37,744 nt of DNA from CAYYGL01 sp964471235 (GCA_964471235.1 CAYYGL010000020.1:1-37744); one strand, 5' to 3'. Shown: positions 15,986 to 25,502, counted from the stretch's first letter. Program-made: numbers and translations. Notes: generated from the sequence alone by a model not told the origin.

Positions 15986-17320
15986 TTGAAGCATTTCTTT
16001 TCCCAATTGTTCGTGAATAACCGTTTATACCTGAGCCTGGCTGCCCTCACCGTTTTGTGGGTCTTCGGGCAATTTTTCACCACTGCTTTCCTGATCGCCC
16101 AGGTTGTCGTACCGGTGTTAATTTTTCTGCTTCTGCTGGATGGCTACCTGTTGTTTTTCACCCGGGGGGAAATATTCAGTTTCCGGGAAACCCCCAAACG
16201 CTTTTCCAATGGTGACCTCAACCCGGTTCGATTGTACCTGGAGAACCGCTATCGCTTTCCGGTGAATCTGGAAATTATCGATGAATTACCGGTCCAATTT
16301 CAAAGCCGTGACTTTGTGATGTCAGCAAATTTGCCCCCCGGCGGGCACACCTACCTGCGCTATGAGGTTAAACCCACCCGCCGCGGGGAATACCACTTCG
16401 GAAACATCAATGTTTACACCAGCAGCCCCCTTGCCCTGTGGCAGCGGCGTTTTCAAATCGATGCCCGCACCATGACCCCGGTGTATCCCTCCTTTATCCA
16501 GATGCGGAAATATGAACTGCTGGCGATCTCCAATCGCTTAACGGAGGTGGGCATCAAGAAGATCCGCCGGGTGGGGCATACCATGGAATTTGAGCACATC
16601 CGGGAATATGTGATTGGGGATGATGTTCGCACCATCAACTGGAAAGCGACCGCCCGCCGCCATGAATTTATGGTCAACCATTACCAGGACGAACGGGCTC
16701 AGCCGGTTTACAGCCTGATAAACATGGGACGGGTGATGAAAATGCCATTCAACGGGATGAGCCTGTTAGATTACGCCATCAATGCCAGCCTGGTCATCTC
16801 TAACATTGCCATTTTGAAGCAGGACCGTGCCGGGGTAATCACCTTCTCCCATGAAATCGGGGAAATATTACCGGCTCGCCGCCAATCCCTGCAAATGGCA
16901 AAAATTATCGAACTGTTATACCGTCAGGAAACCGACTTTTTGGAAACCGATTATGAAGCGCTGTTTGCCACCCTGATGCGGCGCATCTCCCGGCGCAGCT
17001 TGTTCCTGATGTTCACCAATTTTGAAACCCTAAGTTCACTTCGGCGTCAATTGCATTTTCTCCGCAAAATCTCTCAAAAGCACCTGCTGGTGATCATCTT
17101 TTTTGAAAACACCGAATTAAGCAAAGTGATTCAACAGCCTGCCAGGACCGCCAGGGAGATCAGCGTTAAAGCGGTGGCACAACAATTTGCCCTGGAGAAA
17201 AAACAGATTGTGAAAGAATTACACCGGCATGGCATCCACGCCGTGTTAACGCCCCCGGAAAAATTGACTGTTAATACCATTAACACCTACTTGCAATTAA
17301 AATCCCGTGGTTTAATTTAA
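15986..17320 (+). CDS. DUF58 domain protein, membrane-anchored
   Basis: A 444-aa protein with two hydrophobic N-terminal helices (about 11-27 and 32-50), then a beta-rich segment and the DUF58 core. The core motif VRTINWKATARRHEFMVNHYQDE is split by the usual family positions near residues 213-236. DUF58 proteins resemble von Willebrand A domains and usually occur with a MoxR AAA+ ATPase in envelope-related operons; no MoxR gene is present here. The start is TTG, supported by GGAGAG about seven bases upstream and by the position of the first helix. It is 17 bp before an RDD-family gene, so the two are probably co-transcribed. Molecular role is not established. Confidence 0.88.
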   Translation: MKHFFSQLFVNNRLYLSLAALTVLWVFGQFFTTAFLIAQVVVPVLIFLLLLDGYLLFFTRGEIFSFRETPKRFSNGDLNPVRLYLENRYRFPVNLEIIDELPVQFQSRDFVMSANLPPGGHTYLRYEVKPTRRGEYHFGNINVYTSSPLALWQRRFQIDARTMTPVYPSFIQMRKYELLAISNRLTEVGIKKIRRVGHTMEFEHIREYVIGDDVRTINWKATARRHEFMVNHYQDERAQPVYSLINMGRVMKMPFNGMSLLDYAINASLVISNIAILKQDRAGVITFSHEIGEILPARRQSLQMAKIIELLYRQETDFLETDYEALFATLMRRISRRSLFLMFTNFETLSSLRRQLHFLRKISQKHLLVIIFFENTELSKVIQQPARTAREISVKAVAQQFALEKKQIVKELHRHGIHAVLTPPEKLTVNTINTYLQLKSRGLI

Positions 17321-17337
17321 TCGGAAAGGTCATCACA

Positions 17338-18054
17338 ATGGAACATATTCAAATCCAAACCACTCAGAATGTGCCCATTGAATATGAAATCGGTAATATC
17401 GGGGACCGGCTGGTGGCCGCTTTAATTGACTGGGGAGTTTTAATCGGTTATATACTTTTGCTCAGCATCATCAATCAATATTTAAACCTGCCCCAATCCC
17501 TGTTGATGGTTCTTTTAACCCTGCCGATTTTTTTGTATGACCTGGTCAGCGAATTGGTATTGAACGGGCAGAGCATTGGCAAAAAGCTGCGTCATCTGAA
17601 GGTGGTTCGGCTGGACGGTTCGCACCCCACCCTGCGGAATTATCTCCTGCGCTGGGTGCTGCGACCTATTGATATCGGTATGACCCTGGGAGCAGCAGCG
17701 ATGGCAGCGATTCTGTTTGGCGGCAGGGGGCAGCGCCTGGGCGACCTGGCAGCCGGCACCACCGTGGTAAAATTGCAACAGCGCATTACCCTGGAGGATA
17801 CCGTTTTAAGCGAGGTAGATGAACAATATAGCCCCCGATATCCGCAGGTATCCCGATTGGATGATCCGGATATCGAGGTGGTAAAAGAAGTGCTCAGTAG
17901 ACTCCCTCACCTGCAAAATCCGGTATTGAAAAAGAAACTCCTCCGAAAAACTCAGGATGCGCTGGAAACCAAGATGGGAATGGAACCCGCTACCCCCTCA
18001 GTGGAATTTCTGGAAACCGTGGTAAACGATTACAATGCCGTTAAAGGGAATTAG
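17338..18054 (+). CDS. RDD family membrane protein
   Basis: A 238-aa inner-membrane protein of the RDD family. The name-giving residues are visible as R24 in GDRLVAALID, D31 in the same helix and D in FLYDLVSE of the second helix; the block GQSIGKKLRHLKVVRLDG and the closing GQRLGDLAAGTTVV are family hallmarks. About three transmembrane helices span residues 25-130, followed by a hydrophilic cytoplasmic tail of about 90 residues with predicted helices. Some RDD proteins act in ion or sodium transport, but most are uncharacterised. It directly follows the DUF58 gene, a pairing that supports a joint envelope function. Confidence 0.9.
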   Translation: MEHIQIQTTQNVPIEYEIGNIGDRLVAALIDWGVLIGYILLLSIINQYLNLPQSLLMVLLTLPIFLYDLVSELVLNGQSIGKKLRHLKVVRLDGSHPTLRNYLLRWVLRPIDIGMTLGAAAMAAILFGGRGQRLGDLAAGTTVVKLQQRITLEDTVLSEVDEQYSPRYPQVSRLDDPDIEVVKEVLSRLPHLQNPVLKKKLLRKTQDALETKMGMEPATPSVEFLETVVNDYNAVKGN

Positions 18055-18193
18055 CGGATATTGAGATGTGGAGCGATGGAGGGGCAACTCCCAATCGGGC
18101 AAACGATAACCTGTGAAAATACTTCGGGTGCAATTTCCCTCCCTTCTTGCTTTCAGTGAATCCTGATTCTCACAACGTCTTCGCAATGCGATT

Positions 18194-18223
18194 GACTCAC
18201 TGAATACTGACTCACTGTACACT
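18194..18223. repeat. Two-copy 15-bp tandem duplication
   Basis: GACTCACTG recurs at 18194-18202 and 18209-18217, and the full 15-base units agree at about 13 of 15 positions. More ACTGA-like words flank it. Two copies are too few to call iterons; replication slippage is enough to explain it. Confidence 0.5.
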
Positions 18224-18318
18224 GATTACAGCCCCCTTTTCCTCGTTAATCTTCACTTTTTCATCTTTAGTATCTTCCTTTCTTCTTGCTTTTTCAACCC
18301 CAAAAGTGTAAGTTATGT

Positions 18319-18348
18319 TTGACGGTTTTTGTTGTTGTTAATTTTAAT
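18319..18348 (+). promoter_or_regulatory. Possible sigma-70 promoter for the AAA_14 ATPase gene
   Basis: TTGACG (18319-18324) and TTTAAT (18343-18348) each match the sigma-70 consensus at five of six positions with an 18-base spacer. The implied start leaves almost no leader before the GGAGG at 18357-18361, which weakens the case. Confidence 0.25.
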
Positions 18349-18365
18349 CGACACTCGGAGGCGTT

Positions 18366-19709
18366 TTGCAGGAATTATTGCTGCAATATAATCCCCATTG
18401 GGAAAAAGGAGCTGTTTACGACGGTCTGATCCCCCGGGATGCTTATGTGAAAAAAATTTCCGGTTTTCTGGACCGGCGGGAAATTGTTGTATTGAAAGGC
18501 ATCCGCCGCTCCGGAAAAAGCAGCATCCTGAAGCTGCTAATCAACGAACTGCTAAAAATTGCGGTTCCCCCGCAAAATATTCTTTTTATGAACTTAGAGG
18601 ATTTTCGGTTCGGCAGCGAAAAGAGTGTTCACACTCTTGACCGGGTTTACCAAACTTATCTAAGCGAGCAAAAGCCGGATGGGAAGATGTATGTTTTTTT
18701 AGATGAAATTCAGGAGATTCCGGAATTTGAGAAGTGGTTGAGAACCCACTATGAACAGAATCCCAATCTGAAATTCATCATCACCGGCTCTTCATCTTCC
18801 CTGTTTTCCACGGAACTGGCGACCCTGCTAACCGGACGACAGATTTCCCTGGAAATTTTTCCCTTTTCATTCCCGGAATACCTAACTTTTAAAGATGAAA
18901 AACTTGCCCGGCAGGTGGAGGGGAAATCGCTGGATGCCCTGTACCTTTCCTCGTTGTTTCCCAAAATCGAACCCCTCTTACGCCGCTATCTGGATGAGGG
19001 AGGGTTTCCGGAGGTCATTAAGCACGAAGACCGGGAAACCAACATCTTACTTCTTCAACAATACCTGAGCGATATCATCCTGAAAGATATTACCCGCCGC
19101 TACAACATCCGTAAAATCGATGTGCTTCAGAAACTTTCCCTGTTTCTCATTTATAACATGGGAAACATCATTAATATTACCCGCGCTGCCGGAGTGGTGG
19201 GCAGCAACCGTACCACCGTATTGGATTTGATCGCTTATCTGAAAGAAGTTTACCTGGTGCTGACCACTCCTCATTTTTCTTTTTCCCCCACAGACCAGTT
19301 AGAAGTCACCCGACCCAAAAAAACATTCTGTATTGACAATGGATTTTATTCGGCAATTAAGACCGAATCCAAAAAAGATTTCAGCAAGCGGGTAAAAAAT
19401 GTGATTTTTCAACGGCTGCGGTTTCAATGGCAGCGGGAGGTATATTACTGGAAGGAGAAGGTGGAAATTGAATTCATGCTTTCCGATGGTCTTCCCATCG
19501 GGATGGCAATTTCCGATGAAGACAAAGACCGGGAAATGCACAAATTATTTTACATTATGAACCGGCACAATTTACCCCGGGCGTTGTTGATCACCTGGGA
19601 TAAACTTCAGATACTGGAAGAAAACGAACGCCGGGTATTCTTAATCCCGTTATGGATATTTTTAACAACATCACAGGAAGAAATATTTGAGTTCCTCAAA
19701 GAACATTGA
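18366..19709 (+). CDS. AAA_14 ATPase with C-terminal DUF4143-like domain
   Basis: A 447-aa cytoplasmic ATPase. Walker A GIRRSGKSS is at about 45-53 (K51), Walker B VFLDEIQEI at about 110-118 (D113, E114), and a sensor-like stretch FIITGSSSSLF follows. The C-terminal half (about 220-447) resembles DUF4143, which often carries a PD-(D/E)XK nuclease-like core. Here the usual acidic...ExK segment reads EIEFMLSDGLPIGMAIS, so the catalytic E and K appear lost. Such ATPases are widespread accessory genes of unknown function. The start is TTG with GGAGG just upstream. Its end overlaps the miaA start by 23 bp. Confidence 0.88.
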   Translation: MQELLLQYNPHWEKGAVYDGLIPRDAYVKKISGFLDRREIVVLKGIRRSGKSSILKLLINELLKIAVPPQNILFMNLEDFRFGSEKSVHTLDRVYQTYLSEQKPDGKMYVFLDEIQEIPEFEKWLRTHYEQNPNLKFIITGSSSSLFSTELATLLTGRQISLEIFPFSFPEYLTFKDEKLARQVEGKSLDALYLSSLFPKIEPLLRRYLDEGGFPEVIKHEDRETNILLLQQYLSDIILKDITRRYNIRKIDVLQKLSLFLIYNMGNIINITRAAGVVGSNRTTVLDLIAYLKEVYLVLTTPHFSFSPTDQLEVTRPKKTFCIDNGFYSAIKTESKKDFSKRVKNVIFQRLRFQWQREVYYWKEKVEIEFMLSDGLPIGMAISDEDKDREMHKLFYIMNRHNLPRALLITWDKLQILEENERRVFLIPLWIFLTTSQEEIFEFLKEH

Positions 19710-20652
19710 ATCTCCGTATCGCTTTGTGATGGTAATTGCGGGACCGACCGGGATTGGCAAAACCGCATTCGCCATGGAATTGGCGGAGCACATTCCGGTG
19801 GAAATTATTTCGGCGGATTCCCGGCAGATTTACCGCTACATGGACATCGGTACAGCCAAGCCCACGCCGGAGATGCGCCGCAAGGTGCGGCATCATTTCA
19901 TCGATATTCTGAACCCCGACCAGGAGTACAGCGCCGGGCAGTTCGGAAAGGATGCCCGCACTACTGTTGAGGAAATCGTCCGCCGAAACAATTTTCCGTT
20001 GGTAGTGGGCGGCTCCGGGCTGTATATTCGGGCGCTTCTGGAAGGTTTTTTTCAAGAAGATGTAAAGGATAAACAGATTCGGGAACAATTAATGAACCGC
20101 CTGCAACAGGAAGGCGCGCACCCCCTATACGAAGAATTGCTAAGGGTGGACCCGGCAGCGGCAGCCAAAACGCACCCTAACAATCCCCGGCGGGTAATCC
20201 GGGCTTTGGAAGTGTATTATGCCGCCGGTATCCCCCTCTCACAGTTACAGGCGTCCCGCAAAGACCCGGCATCCTTTCCTTATCTGTTCCTGGCACTGAA
20301 TATGCCCCGGAAGCAACTCTATCAACGGATCAATGAACGGGTAGAAAGGATGTTTGAGCAGGGATTGGTGGAAGAGGTTCGAGCGATTCTGGAATTGGGC
20401 TACTCGCCGAAACAGAATGCCCTAAATTCCGTGGGGTATAAAGAAGTGATTGCGTATCTGAATAAAGAAATGAATTTGTTTGAATGCAAAGAGTTGATCA
20501 AACAAAATACCCGGCGGTTTGCCAAACGACAATTGACCTGGTTCCGGGGGCAGCCAAACGTGCAGTGGGTGGAAGTAAATTCACCCGAAGACCTCTCTCA
20601 ACTAACGAAGCAGTTGATCAACAAGCATTACAGATCGCATATAAACGGATAG
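19687..20652 (+). CDS. miaA: tRNA dimethylallyltransferase
   Basis: A 321-aa cytoplasmic enzyme that transfers a dimethylallyl group to N6 of adenosine-37 in tRNAs reading codons that start with U. The P-loop GPTGIGKT is at residues 19-26, and the substrate-binding stretch DSRQIYRYMDIGTAKPT at about 44-60 is diagnostic, as are GGSGLYIRALLEGF and the late KRQLTWFR. The length is typical. A TTG start is chosen because AGGAAG precedes it and the P-loop then lies at the usual distance; the start lies inside the end of the AAA_14 gene, implying coupled translation. A lipid-kinase gene follows 21 bp later. Confidence 0.97.
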   Translation: MSSSKNIESPYRFVMVIAGPTGIGKTAFAMELAEHIPVEIISADSRQIYRYMDIGTAKPTPEMRRKVRHHFIDILNPDQEYSAGQFGKDARTTVEEIVRRNNFPLVVGGSGLYIRALLEGFFQEDVKDKQIREQLMNRLQQEGAHPLYEELLRVDPAAAAKTHPNNPRRVIRALEVYYAAGIPLSQLQASRKDPASFPYLFLALNMPRKQLYQRINERVERMFEQGLVEEVRAILELGYSPKQNALNSVGYKEVIAYLNKEMNLFECKELIKQNTRRFAKRQLTWFRGQPNVQWVEVNSPEDLSQLTKQLINKHYRSHING

Positions 20653-20673
20653 GAAGACAGGCAGGATAAAGGA

Positions 20674-21588
20674 ATGAGTGAAGCGGATAACCTCCCACTC
20701 CGGTGGGTATTGTTTATCGTAAATCCCATTTTCGGAATTAACCGCAAGCCGGATAAAATTATCCGCTGGATACACGAAATCTGGCAGTCCTCGGGAATCG
20801 ATTATGAAATTGTAAAAACCGCTCATCGCGGGCACGGCACAGACCTGGCGCAAGAAGCTGCCCGGGCAGGTGTGGATATGGTGGTGGTGGCAGGGGGAGA
20901 CGGCACCATCAACGAAGTAGGGCGGGGGTTAATGGGAAGCGAGACCGCCCTGGGAATTATTCCCGCCGGTTCCGGCAACGGGTTTGCCCGCAACATCAAA
21001 ATGCCCCTTAACCAGCGAAAGGCGATTACCGCCCTCCTTCACCCGGTTTTTAAACGGTTTGATGTGGGCAAAATCAATGACCACTATTTTTTTAACATCG
21101 CCGGGATTGGCATTGACGCCACCATCAGTACCCAATTTGAAAATTCTACCATGCGCGGACCCCTGCCTTATTTTTTCCTGGCATTCCGGGAATTTTTTTC
21201 CTATACCCCTCAACCGGTCGTCATTCATGTGGATGGCAAAGTGATACATCGCAAACCGATTTTGCTCAGCTTTGCTAATTTACCGGAATTCGGGGTGAAC
21301 GCCATCATTGCACCCCGGGCAAAACCGGATGACGGGCTGATTGATCTATGCATCCTTAACCCCCTTTCGACAACCAAAGCAGTGCTAAATTTGCATAAAT
21401 TATTCAATGGTACGGTAGACGAGGTCTCGGAAGTAGAAATCATCCAAACATCCAAAGCAGTTATTACTCGCAAACAGCCCGGTCCCATTCATACGGATGG
21501 AGATCCGCACCTGGAGGATGCCACATTGACCGTGGAGGTACTACCGCGGAAACTCCGGATTGCCCTGAAAGACCCGGCAGCCGGGTAA
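20674..21588 (+). CDS. Diacylglycerol kinase-family lipid kinase (YegS/DagK-like)
   Basis: A 304-aa lipid kinase of the DAGK catalytic family. The nucleotide-binding GGDGT is at 74-78, followed by the family stretch IIPAGSGNGFARN at about 95-107, and a C-terminal beta-sandwich contains PDDGLIDLCIL and the closing HTDGDP. It phosphorylates diacylglycerol or a related lipid at the inner face of the membrane, recycling lipid or shaping phospholipid pools. The ATG follows miaA by 21 bp with an AGGA-rich leader. Substrate, whether diacylglycerol, phosphatidylglycerol or a sphingoid base, cannot be told from sequence alone. Confidence 0.93.
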   Translation: MSEADNLPLRWVLFIVNPIFGINRKPDKIIRWIHEIWQSSGIDYEIVKTAHRGHGTDLAQEAARAGVDMVVVAGGDGTINEVGRGLMGSETALGIIPAGSGNGFARNIKMPLNQRKAITALLHPVFKRFDVGKINDHYFFNIAGIGIDATISTQFENSTMRGPLPYFFLAFREFFSYTPQPVVIHVDGKVIHRKPILLSFANLPEFGVNAIIAPRAKPDDGLIDLCILNPLSTTKAVLNLHKLFNGTVDEVSEVEIIQTSKAVITRKQPGPIHTDGDPHLEDATLTVEVLPRKLRIALKDPAAG

Positions 21589-21647
21589 CCGGGTAAATAA
21601 ACTCTTCCGCAAACCGAATCGGTGGGATTTCAACCGAAGGTAGAAAA

Positions 21648-22310
21648 TTGACTTCAGAACATGTTAAGCATTATGGGGTGCTGTTCATTCTTATTCTGGC
21701 AAACACTGTTTTGCTGGCACAGGAAGCGCTTCGCATCCGGGAGGTTCTTCCTTATGTGGAAGGTGACAGCCTGAAGTGCAGCTATCGTGTTTCCGAATTA
21801 ATTCAGGGAGCAGTCCGGCAAACGCTGCTATCCGGTCTGCCGGTATTGATTGAAGAACAATGCCGGTTAATGGACGATAAACAGCATAACACCACCACGG
21901 TTATCAACAAATTCCGGATTACCTATGATATCTGGGAGGACCTCATTCATTTAGAGGGCGTCTCTTTTTCCAAAACGTTTACCTCTCTGGACAGTCTGAA
22001 CAAATGGTGGGCTCCTCGCCGCAACATATTTCTCATTGCCACCGGCTACCCGGGGAATGCTTCCCGTGCTTATCTCTTCATCCGCCTGCGGATCATTCTG
22101 CTCAGCCGCACCCAAAGCCAGCGCCTCAAAGACTGGATTCTGAACACCCAGGAAACCGAAGAAAATTTACCGACCCAGGACCGCGACACCGGCTTTACTC
22201 TGAATTTAAACCGCTTATTGTCATTGTTCTTTCGCAAGGATGATATATCGAAAGAGATCACCATCCACGGGCAGTCGGAGTGGTTCTATCCGAACAAACT
22301 GCCACACTAA
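21648..22310 (+). CDS. DUF4390 family exported protein
   Basis: A 220-aa protein with an N-terminal signal sequence (about 8-25, ending LLAQ) and a beta-rich periplasmic domain matching DUF4390: an RxREVLPYVEGDSLKCSYRVSE stretch, GLPVLIE, and late RLRIILLS. The function of the family is unknown. DUF4390 genes are known to sit next to NtrY-like sensor kinases, which is the arrangement here, so a role in signal input to the kinase is a reasonable inference. The start is TTG with GAAGG about eight bases upstream. It is 59 bp after the lipid-kinase gene. Confidence 0.82.
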   Translation: MTSEHVKHYGVLFILILANTVLLAQEALRIREVLPYVEGDSLKCSYRVSELIQGAVRQTLLSGLPVLIEEQCRLMDDKQHNTTTVINKFRITYDIWEDLIHLEGVSFSKTFTSLDSLNKWWAPRRNIFLIATGYPGNASRAYLFIRLRIILLSRTQSQRLKDWILNTQETEENLPTQDRDTGFTLNLNRLLSLFFRKDDISKEITIHGQSEWFYPNKLPH

Positions 22311-22381
22311 GAGCGGTTTGCCGGATGATGGCATCGCCGGGGTGCCGGATTTGCATCCCCGGTATCATCCAACAAGCATTA

Positions 22382-23905
22382 ATGCCCATGAAAAAAATTC
22401 GCAACAAATTGATTCTTATTTTCTTAATCGTGGCGTTTCTGCCCCTGGTGCCGCTCGCCTGGATTGTTAATCAACTGGTGAACCACAGCTACCAAATCGG
22501 TGTGAATCCCCAGGTAGAAGCCGCGCTGAAAAACGGGGTGGATTTTTCCCTCAACCTGTATCAATTGCGAAAGAACCACCTTGGAACGCGGGTGGAACAA
22601 ATTCGCTCTGCCCTTTCATCCTCCGGCAATGGGGATAGGGAACGTCTTCACCGCCTGCTGCCGGAGGACGATGAGGAATGGCATTATCTCGCTTTGCAAT
22701 GGTACAACACCCGGGGCAAACTGCTTCGCTCGGTTAATCGGGGAGAGGGGGTACCCCCTATTTCCCCGGAGCAATTGACCAAATTAACCCGGGAGCACAT
22801 TGAGCGGATCGTACTGGCAAACCGGGCGGAAAACCGGTTCTCCGCAGTGGTAAAATTTCCCCGGCGGGCAGGCAGCGGCTACCTGGTGTTAACGGCAGCC
22901 CTGCCGGAATCATTCCTGAAAAAAAGCGACCAGACGTTGTATGTGTATAAATTATACCGTACCCTTCAGCTATCCTCAATTTCCATTCCCCGACAATTTT
23001 TATATGCGTTTATTGCCCTGAGTTTTATCATTCTGGTCGGGACCGTGTTTCTGGCGACCTATTTTTCCCGAAAAATAACCCGCTCCCTGAATGAGCTGGC
23101 AGCCGGCACCCGGGAAATTGGTCGGGGCAACCTGGATTACCGGATCCGGCAGCACAGCAATGATGAGATTGGCGAATTGGTGAAACACTTTAACCAAATG
23201 GCGCAAGAGTTAAAAGCATACCAGGAGCGCAGCATTTACCTGGAACGGATGGCTGCCTGGCAGGAAATTGCCCGTCGACTGGCACACGAAATAAAAAACC
23301 CCCTTACCCCCATCCAATTAACAGTGCAGGAAATGGTGGATCAGTATTCCGGGGAAGACCGGGAATATGCTCAATTATTATCGGAATGTCATACCATCAT
23401 TTCCGAGGAACTGGAGAATTTACGGCGGCTGGTACATGAATTTTCCGAATTCGGGAGACTGCCGAAACTGCAATTGAAAGAGGGAGATATCCACAGTTTA
23501 ATTCGGGATGTCGCCCGGCTTTATCCTCACCGGGAAATTCGACTGGAATTCGCCGACAGTGTGCCGTTGGTGGAAATGGATGAAGACCGAATTCGCCGGG
23601 TATTGATTAATTTGCTGGAGAATGCCATCCAGGCAGACCCGGAAAACCATCCCATCATCATCCGAACCGCCCGAACCGAACACGAAGTGATAATTGAGTT
23701 GGAAGACCGGGGAGTGGGAATTGCACCGGAGGTGCTGGCAAAAATTTTTCAGCCGTATTTTTCCACCCGGAAAGGGGGCGCCGGATTGGGCTTAGCCATT
23801 ACCCGACGCATGGTGGAAGAACACGGCGGGAGTATCTCGGTAGAATCGGAAGTAAGCAAGGGAACCCGCTTTGATGTACGACTACCCCTGAAACACCGGT
23901 CTTGA
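22382..23905 (+). CDS. NtrY-like membrane sensor histidine kinase
   Basis: A 507-aa inner-membrane kinase. Transmembrane helix 1 is at about 9-32 and helix 2 at about 205-227, enclosing a periplasmic sensor domain of some 170 residues. A HAMP domain (about 228-280) precedes the dimerisation domain with the phospho-acceptor H302 in AHEIKNPLTPIQ, the NtrY-type form. The ATPase domain has the N box LINLLENAIQAD near 408, DRGVGIAP, and GGAGLGLAI. No PAS domain is seen. The start is set by the first ATG before the helix; a second ATG lies six bases later and neither has a good ribosome-binding site. It probably phosphorylates the NtrC-like regulator encoded next. The signal is unknown. Confidence 0.95.
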   Translation: MPMKKIRNKLILIFLIVAFLPLVPLAWIVNQLVNHSYQIGVNPQVEAALKNGVDFSLNLYQLRKNHLGTRVEQIRSALSSSGNGDRERLHRLLPEDDEEWHYLALQWYNTRGKLLRSVNRGEGVPPISPEQLTKLTREHIERIVLANRAENRFSAVVKFPRRAGSGYLVLTAALPESFLKKSDQTLYVYKLYRTLQLSSISIPRQFLYAFIALSFIILVGTVFLATYFSRKITRSLNELAAGTREIGRGNLDYRIRQHSNDEIGELVKHFNQMAQELKAYQERSIYLERMAAWQEIARRLAHEIKNPLTPIQLTVQEMVDQYSGEDREYAQLLSECHTIISEELENLRRLVHEFSEFGRLPKLQLKEGDIHSLIRDVARLYPHREIRLEFADSVPLVEMDEDRIRRVLINLLENAIQADPENHPIIIRTARTEHEVIIELEDRGVGIAPEVLAKIFQPYFSTRKGGAGLGLAITRRMVEEHGGSISVESEVSKGTRFDVRLPLKHRS

Positions 23906-24019
23906 GATGGAATGATAGGCGACTGTTTGCCGTCACTTAAATTGCCAAAACGGAACGGTTTCGTTCTGTGAATAAACCGTTATGCGATAATAAAATAAGT
24001 TTAGAACTCCCCCCTATTT

Positions 24020-24040
24020 CCCCCTTTGAAAGAAAGGGGG
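24020..24040. repeat. C-rich/G-rich intergenic hairpin
   Basis: CCCCCTT (24020-24026) pairs with AAGGGGG (24034-24040) across a 7-base loop, with C-rich and GGAGG-rich flanks. This wording is common as an intergenic palindromic repeat in many bacterial genomes. It is not followed by a T-run, so it is not an intrinsic terminator. Confidence 0.5.
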
Positions 24041-24134
24041 ATTAAGGAGGAGAGTTGAATCAGTTGTGGAGAAATCATCCAAACTTTTTCTAAGCACTAC
24101 AATGTTGCCCAAAAACTAAAAACGGAAGAGGCCG

Positions 24135-25502
24135 ATGGCTAAAAAAACAACTGTTAGCATCATCGATGATGAAAAAAATATTCGCCGGTCCCTGGAAATT
24201 ATCCTCAAGTCGCAGGGATATGACACCCACTGTTTTGAATCGGGGGAAGTGTTCCTGAAAAGTTTGCAAGGAAAAAAAACAAAAGTGCCCGAAGTGGTAT
24301 TCCTGGATGTGCTGTTGCCGGGTATCGACGGGATTGAAGTACTCAAACAACTCAAACAACATCATCCGTCAATAGATGTGGTGATGATTAGTGGTCATGC
24401 AACATTAAGCATGGCGGTGGAAGCCACCCGCGCCGGGGCGTATGATTTTCTGGAAAAGCCCCTGTCCAAGGAAAAAATTTTACTGACACTTCAGCATCTG
24501 GATGAACGGCGACACCTGCAAAGCGAATATGCCAGTTTACAGCGGGCGGTTGCCGAGGAATACCGGTTGATTGGCAAGTCGGCTGCTCTTCAAAAGGTGA
24601 TGCGGCAGATTGAGAAAGCCGCCCCAACCGACAGCAAAGTGTTGATAACCGGGGAAAGCGGGGTGGGAAAAGAGCTGGTGGCTTATGCCATTCATCAAAA
24701 CAGCCCTCGCTCCGGGAAACCGTTTGTGAAAATGAACTGCGCTGCCATTCCGGAGGAGCTAACCGAAAGTGAGTTGTTCGGCAGCGAAAAAGGCGCCTTT
24801 ACCGGGGCAACGGAACGCCGCGACGGCAAATTCCTGCAAGCGGACGGGGGAACGCTTTTCTTAGATGAAATTGGCGATATGAGTTTGCGGGTGCAAACCA
24901 AAGTGCTCCGGGTGTTGCAGGACGGCGAATTTCAGCGGGTGGGTGGAAAAGAAACCCTGAAAGTGGATGTGCGCATTATTGCGGCAACGAACAAAGACCT
25001 GCAACAAATGGTGAGCGAGGGGAAATTCCGGGAAGATTTATTTTTCCGCCTGAATGTTTTACCCATCGAGGTGCCGCCTTTGCGGGAACGCCCTGAAGAC
25101 GTGGAGGAACTATTCCATCATTTTATGCAGCGGTATTGCCGCCGGAATAATCGCCGCATCCCGGGGGTTCAAAAGGAAGTTCTGAATATCCTGACCCGCT
25201 ATCACTGGCCCGGTAATATCCGGGAGCTGCAAAACCTGGTGGAGCGTCTGCTCATTTTTTCCGAAGGCACCGAAATTACAGCACAGGATCTACCCGAATA
25301 TATTTTTCAACCGACCCTTCACAAGGGCTCCTCCCTAAAACCCGGCAGTAAATCGTTAGCTGAAGTACGGGATGAAGCGGAACGGCAGTATATATTGCAG
25401 TGCCTGGAGTTCTGCGACGGCAACGTATCCCGGGCAGCTCGTCTGTTAGGGGTGGAACGAACCAATCTCCACAAAAAGATGAAAGCCCTGGGGATTAAAT
25501 AA
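24135..25502 (+). CDS. NtrC-family sigma-54-dependent response regulator
   Basis: A 455-aa transcription activator with the classic three domains. The receiver (about 7-118) has D11/D12, phospho-acceptor D58 in FLDVLLPG and K108 in FLEKPL. The AAA+ domain (about 145-375) has Walker A GESGVGKE at 173-180 and the sigma-54-contacting loop GAFTGA at 220-225. The C terminus (about 412-452) is a Fis-type helix-turn-helix. It opens promoters held by sigma-54 polymerase. It follows the NtrY-like kinase by 229 bp and precedes an HtrA-type protease gene, a likely target. I found no convincing -24/-12 element in the window. Confidence 0.97.
   Translation: MAKKTTVSIIDDEKNIRRSLEIILKSQGYDTHCFESGEVFLKSLQGKKTKVPEVVFLDVLLPGIDGIEVLKQLKQHHPSIDVVMISGHATLSMAVEATRAGAYDFLEKPLSKEKILLTLQHLDERRHLQSEYASLQRAVAEEYRLIGKSAALQKVMRQIEKAAPTDSKVLITGESGVGKELVAYAIHQNSPRSGKPFVKMNCAAIPEELTESELFGSEKGAFTGATERRDGKFLQADGGTLFLDEIGDMSLRVQTKVLRVLQDGEFQRVGGKETLKVDVRIIAATNKDLQQMVSEGKFREDLFFRLNVLPIEVPPLRERPEDVEELFHHFMQRYCRRNNRRIPGVQKEVLNILTRYHWPGNIRELQNLVERLLIFSEGTEITAQDLPEYIFQPTLHKGSSLKPGSKSLAEVRDEAERQYILQCLEFCDGNVSRAARLLGVERTNLHKKMKALGIK

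Larger units (their letters stand above)
18055..18365. other. Intergenic region before the AAA_14 ATPase gene
   Basis: About 310 bases with no protein-coding signal. It contains a short tandem duplication (18194-18223) and a possible promoter (18319-18348). No clear terminator for the DUF58-RDD unit is visible. Confidence 0.45.

Noticed and set aside
18194..18223. Replication iterons or a short CRISPR-like array
   Set aside because: Only two 15-base units, imperfect and without spacers; slippage suffices.
24020..24040. Intrinsic terminator after the NtrY-like kinase gene
   Set aside because: The hairpin is followed by ATTAAGG, not a T-run, and its text matches a common intergenic repeat.
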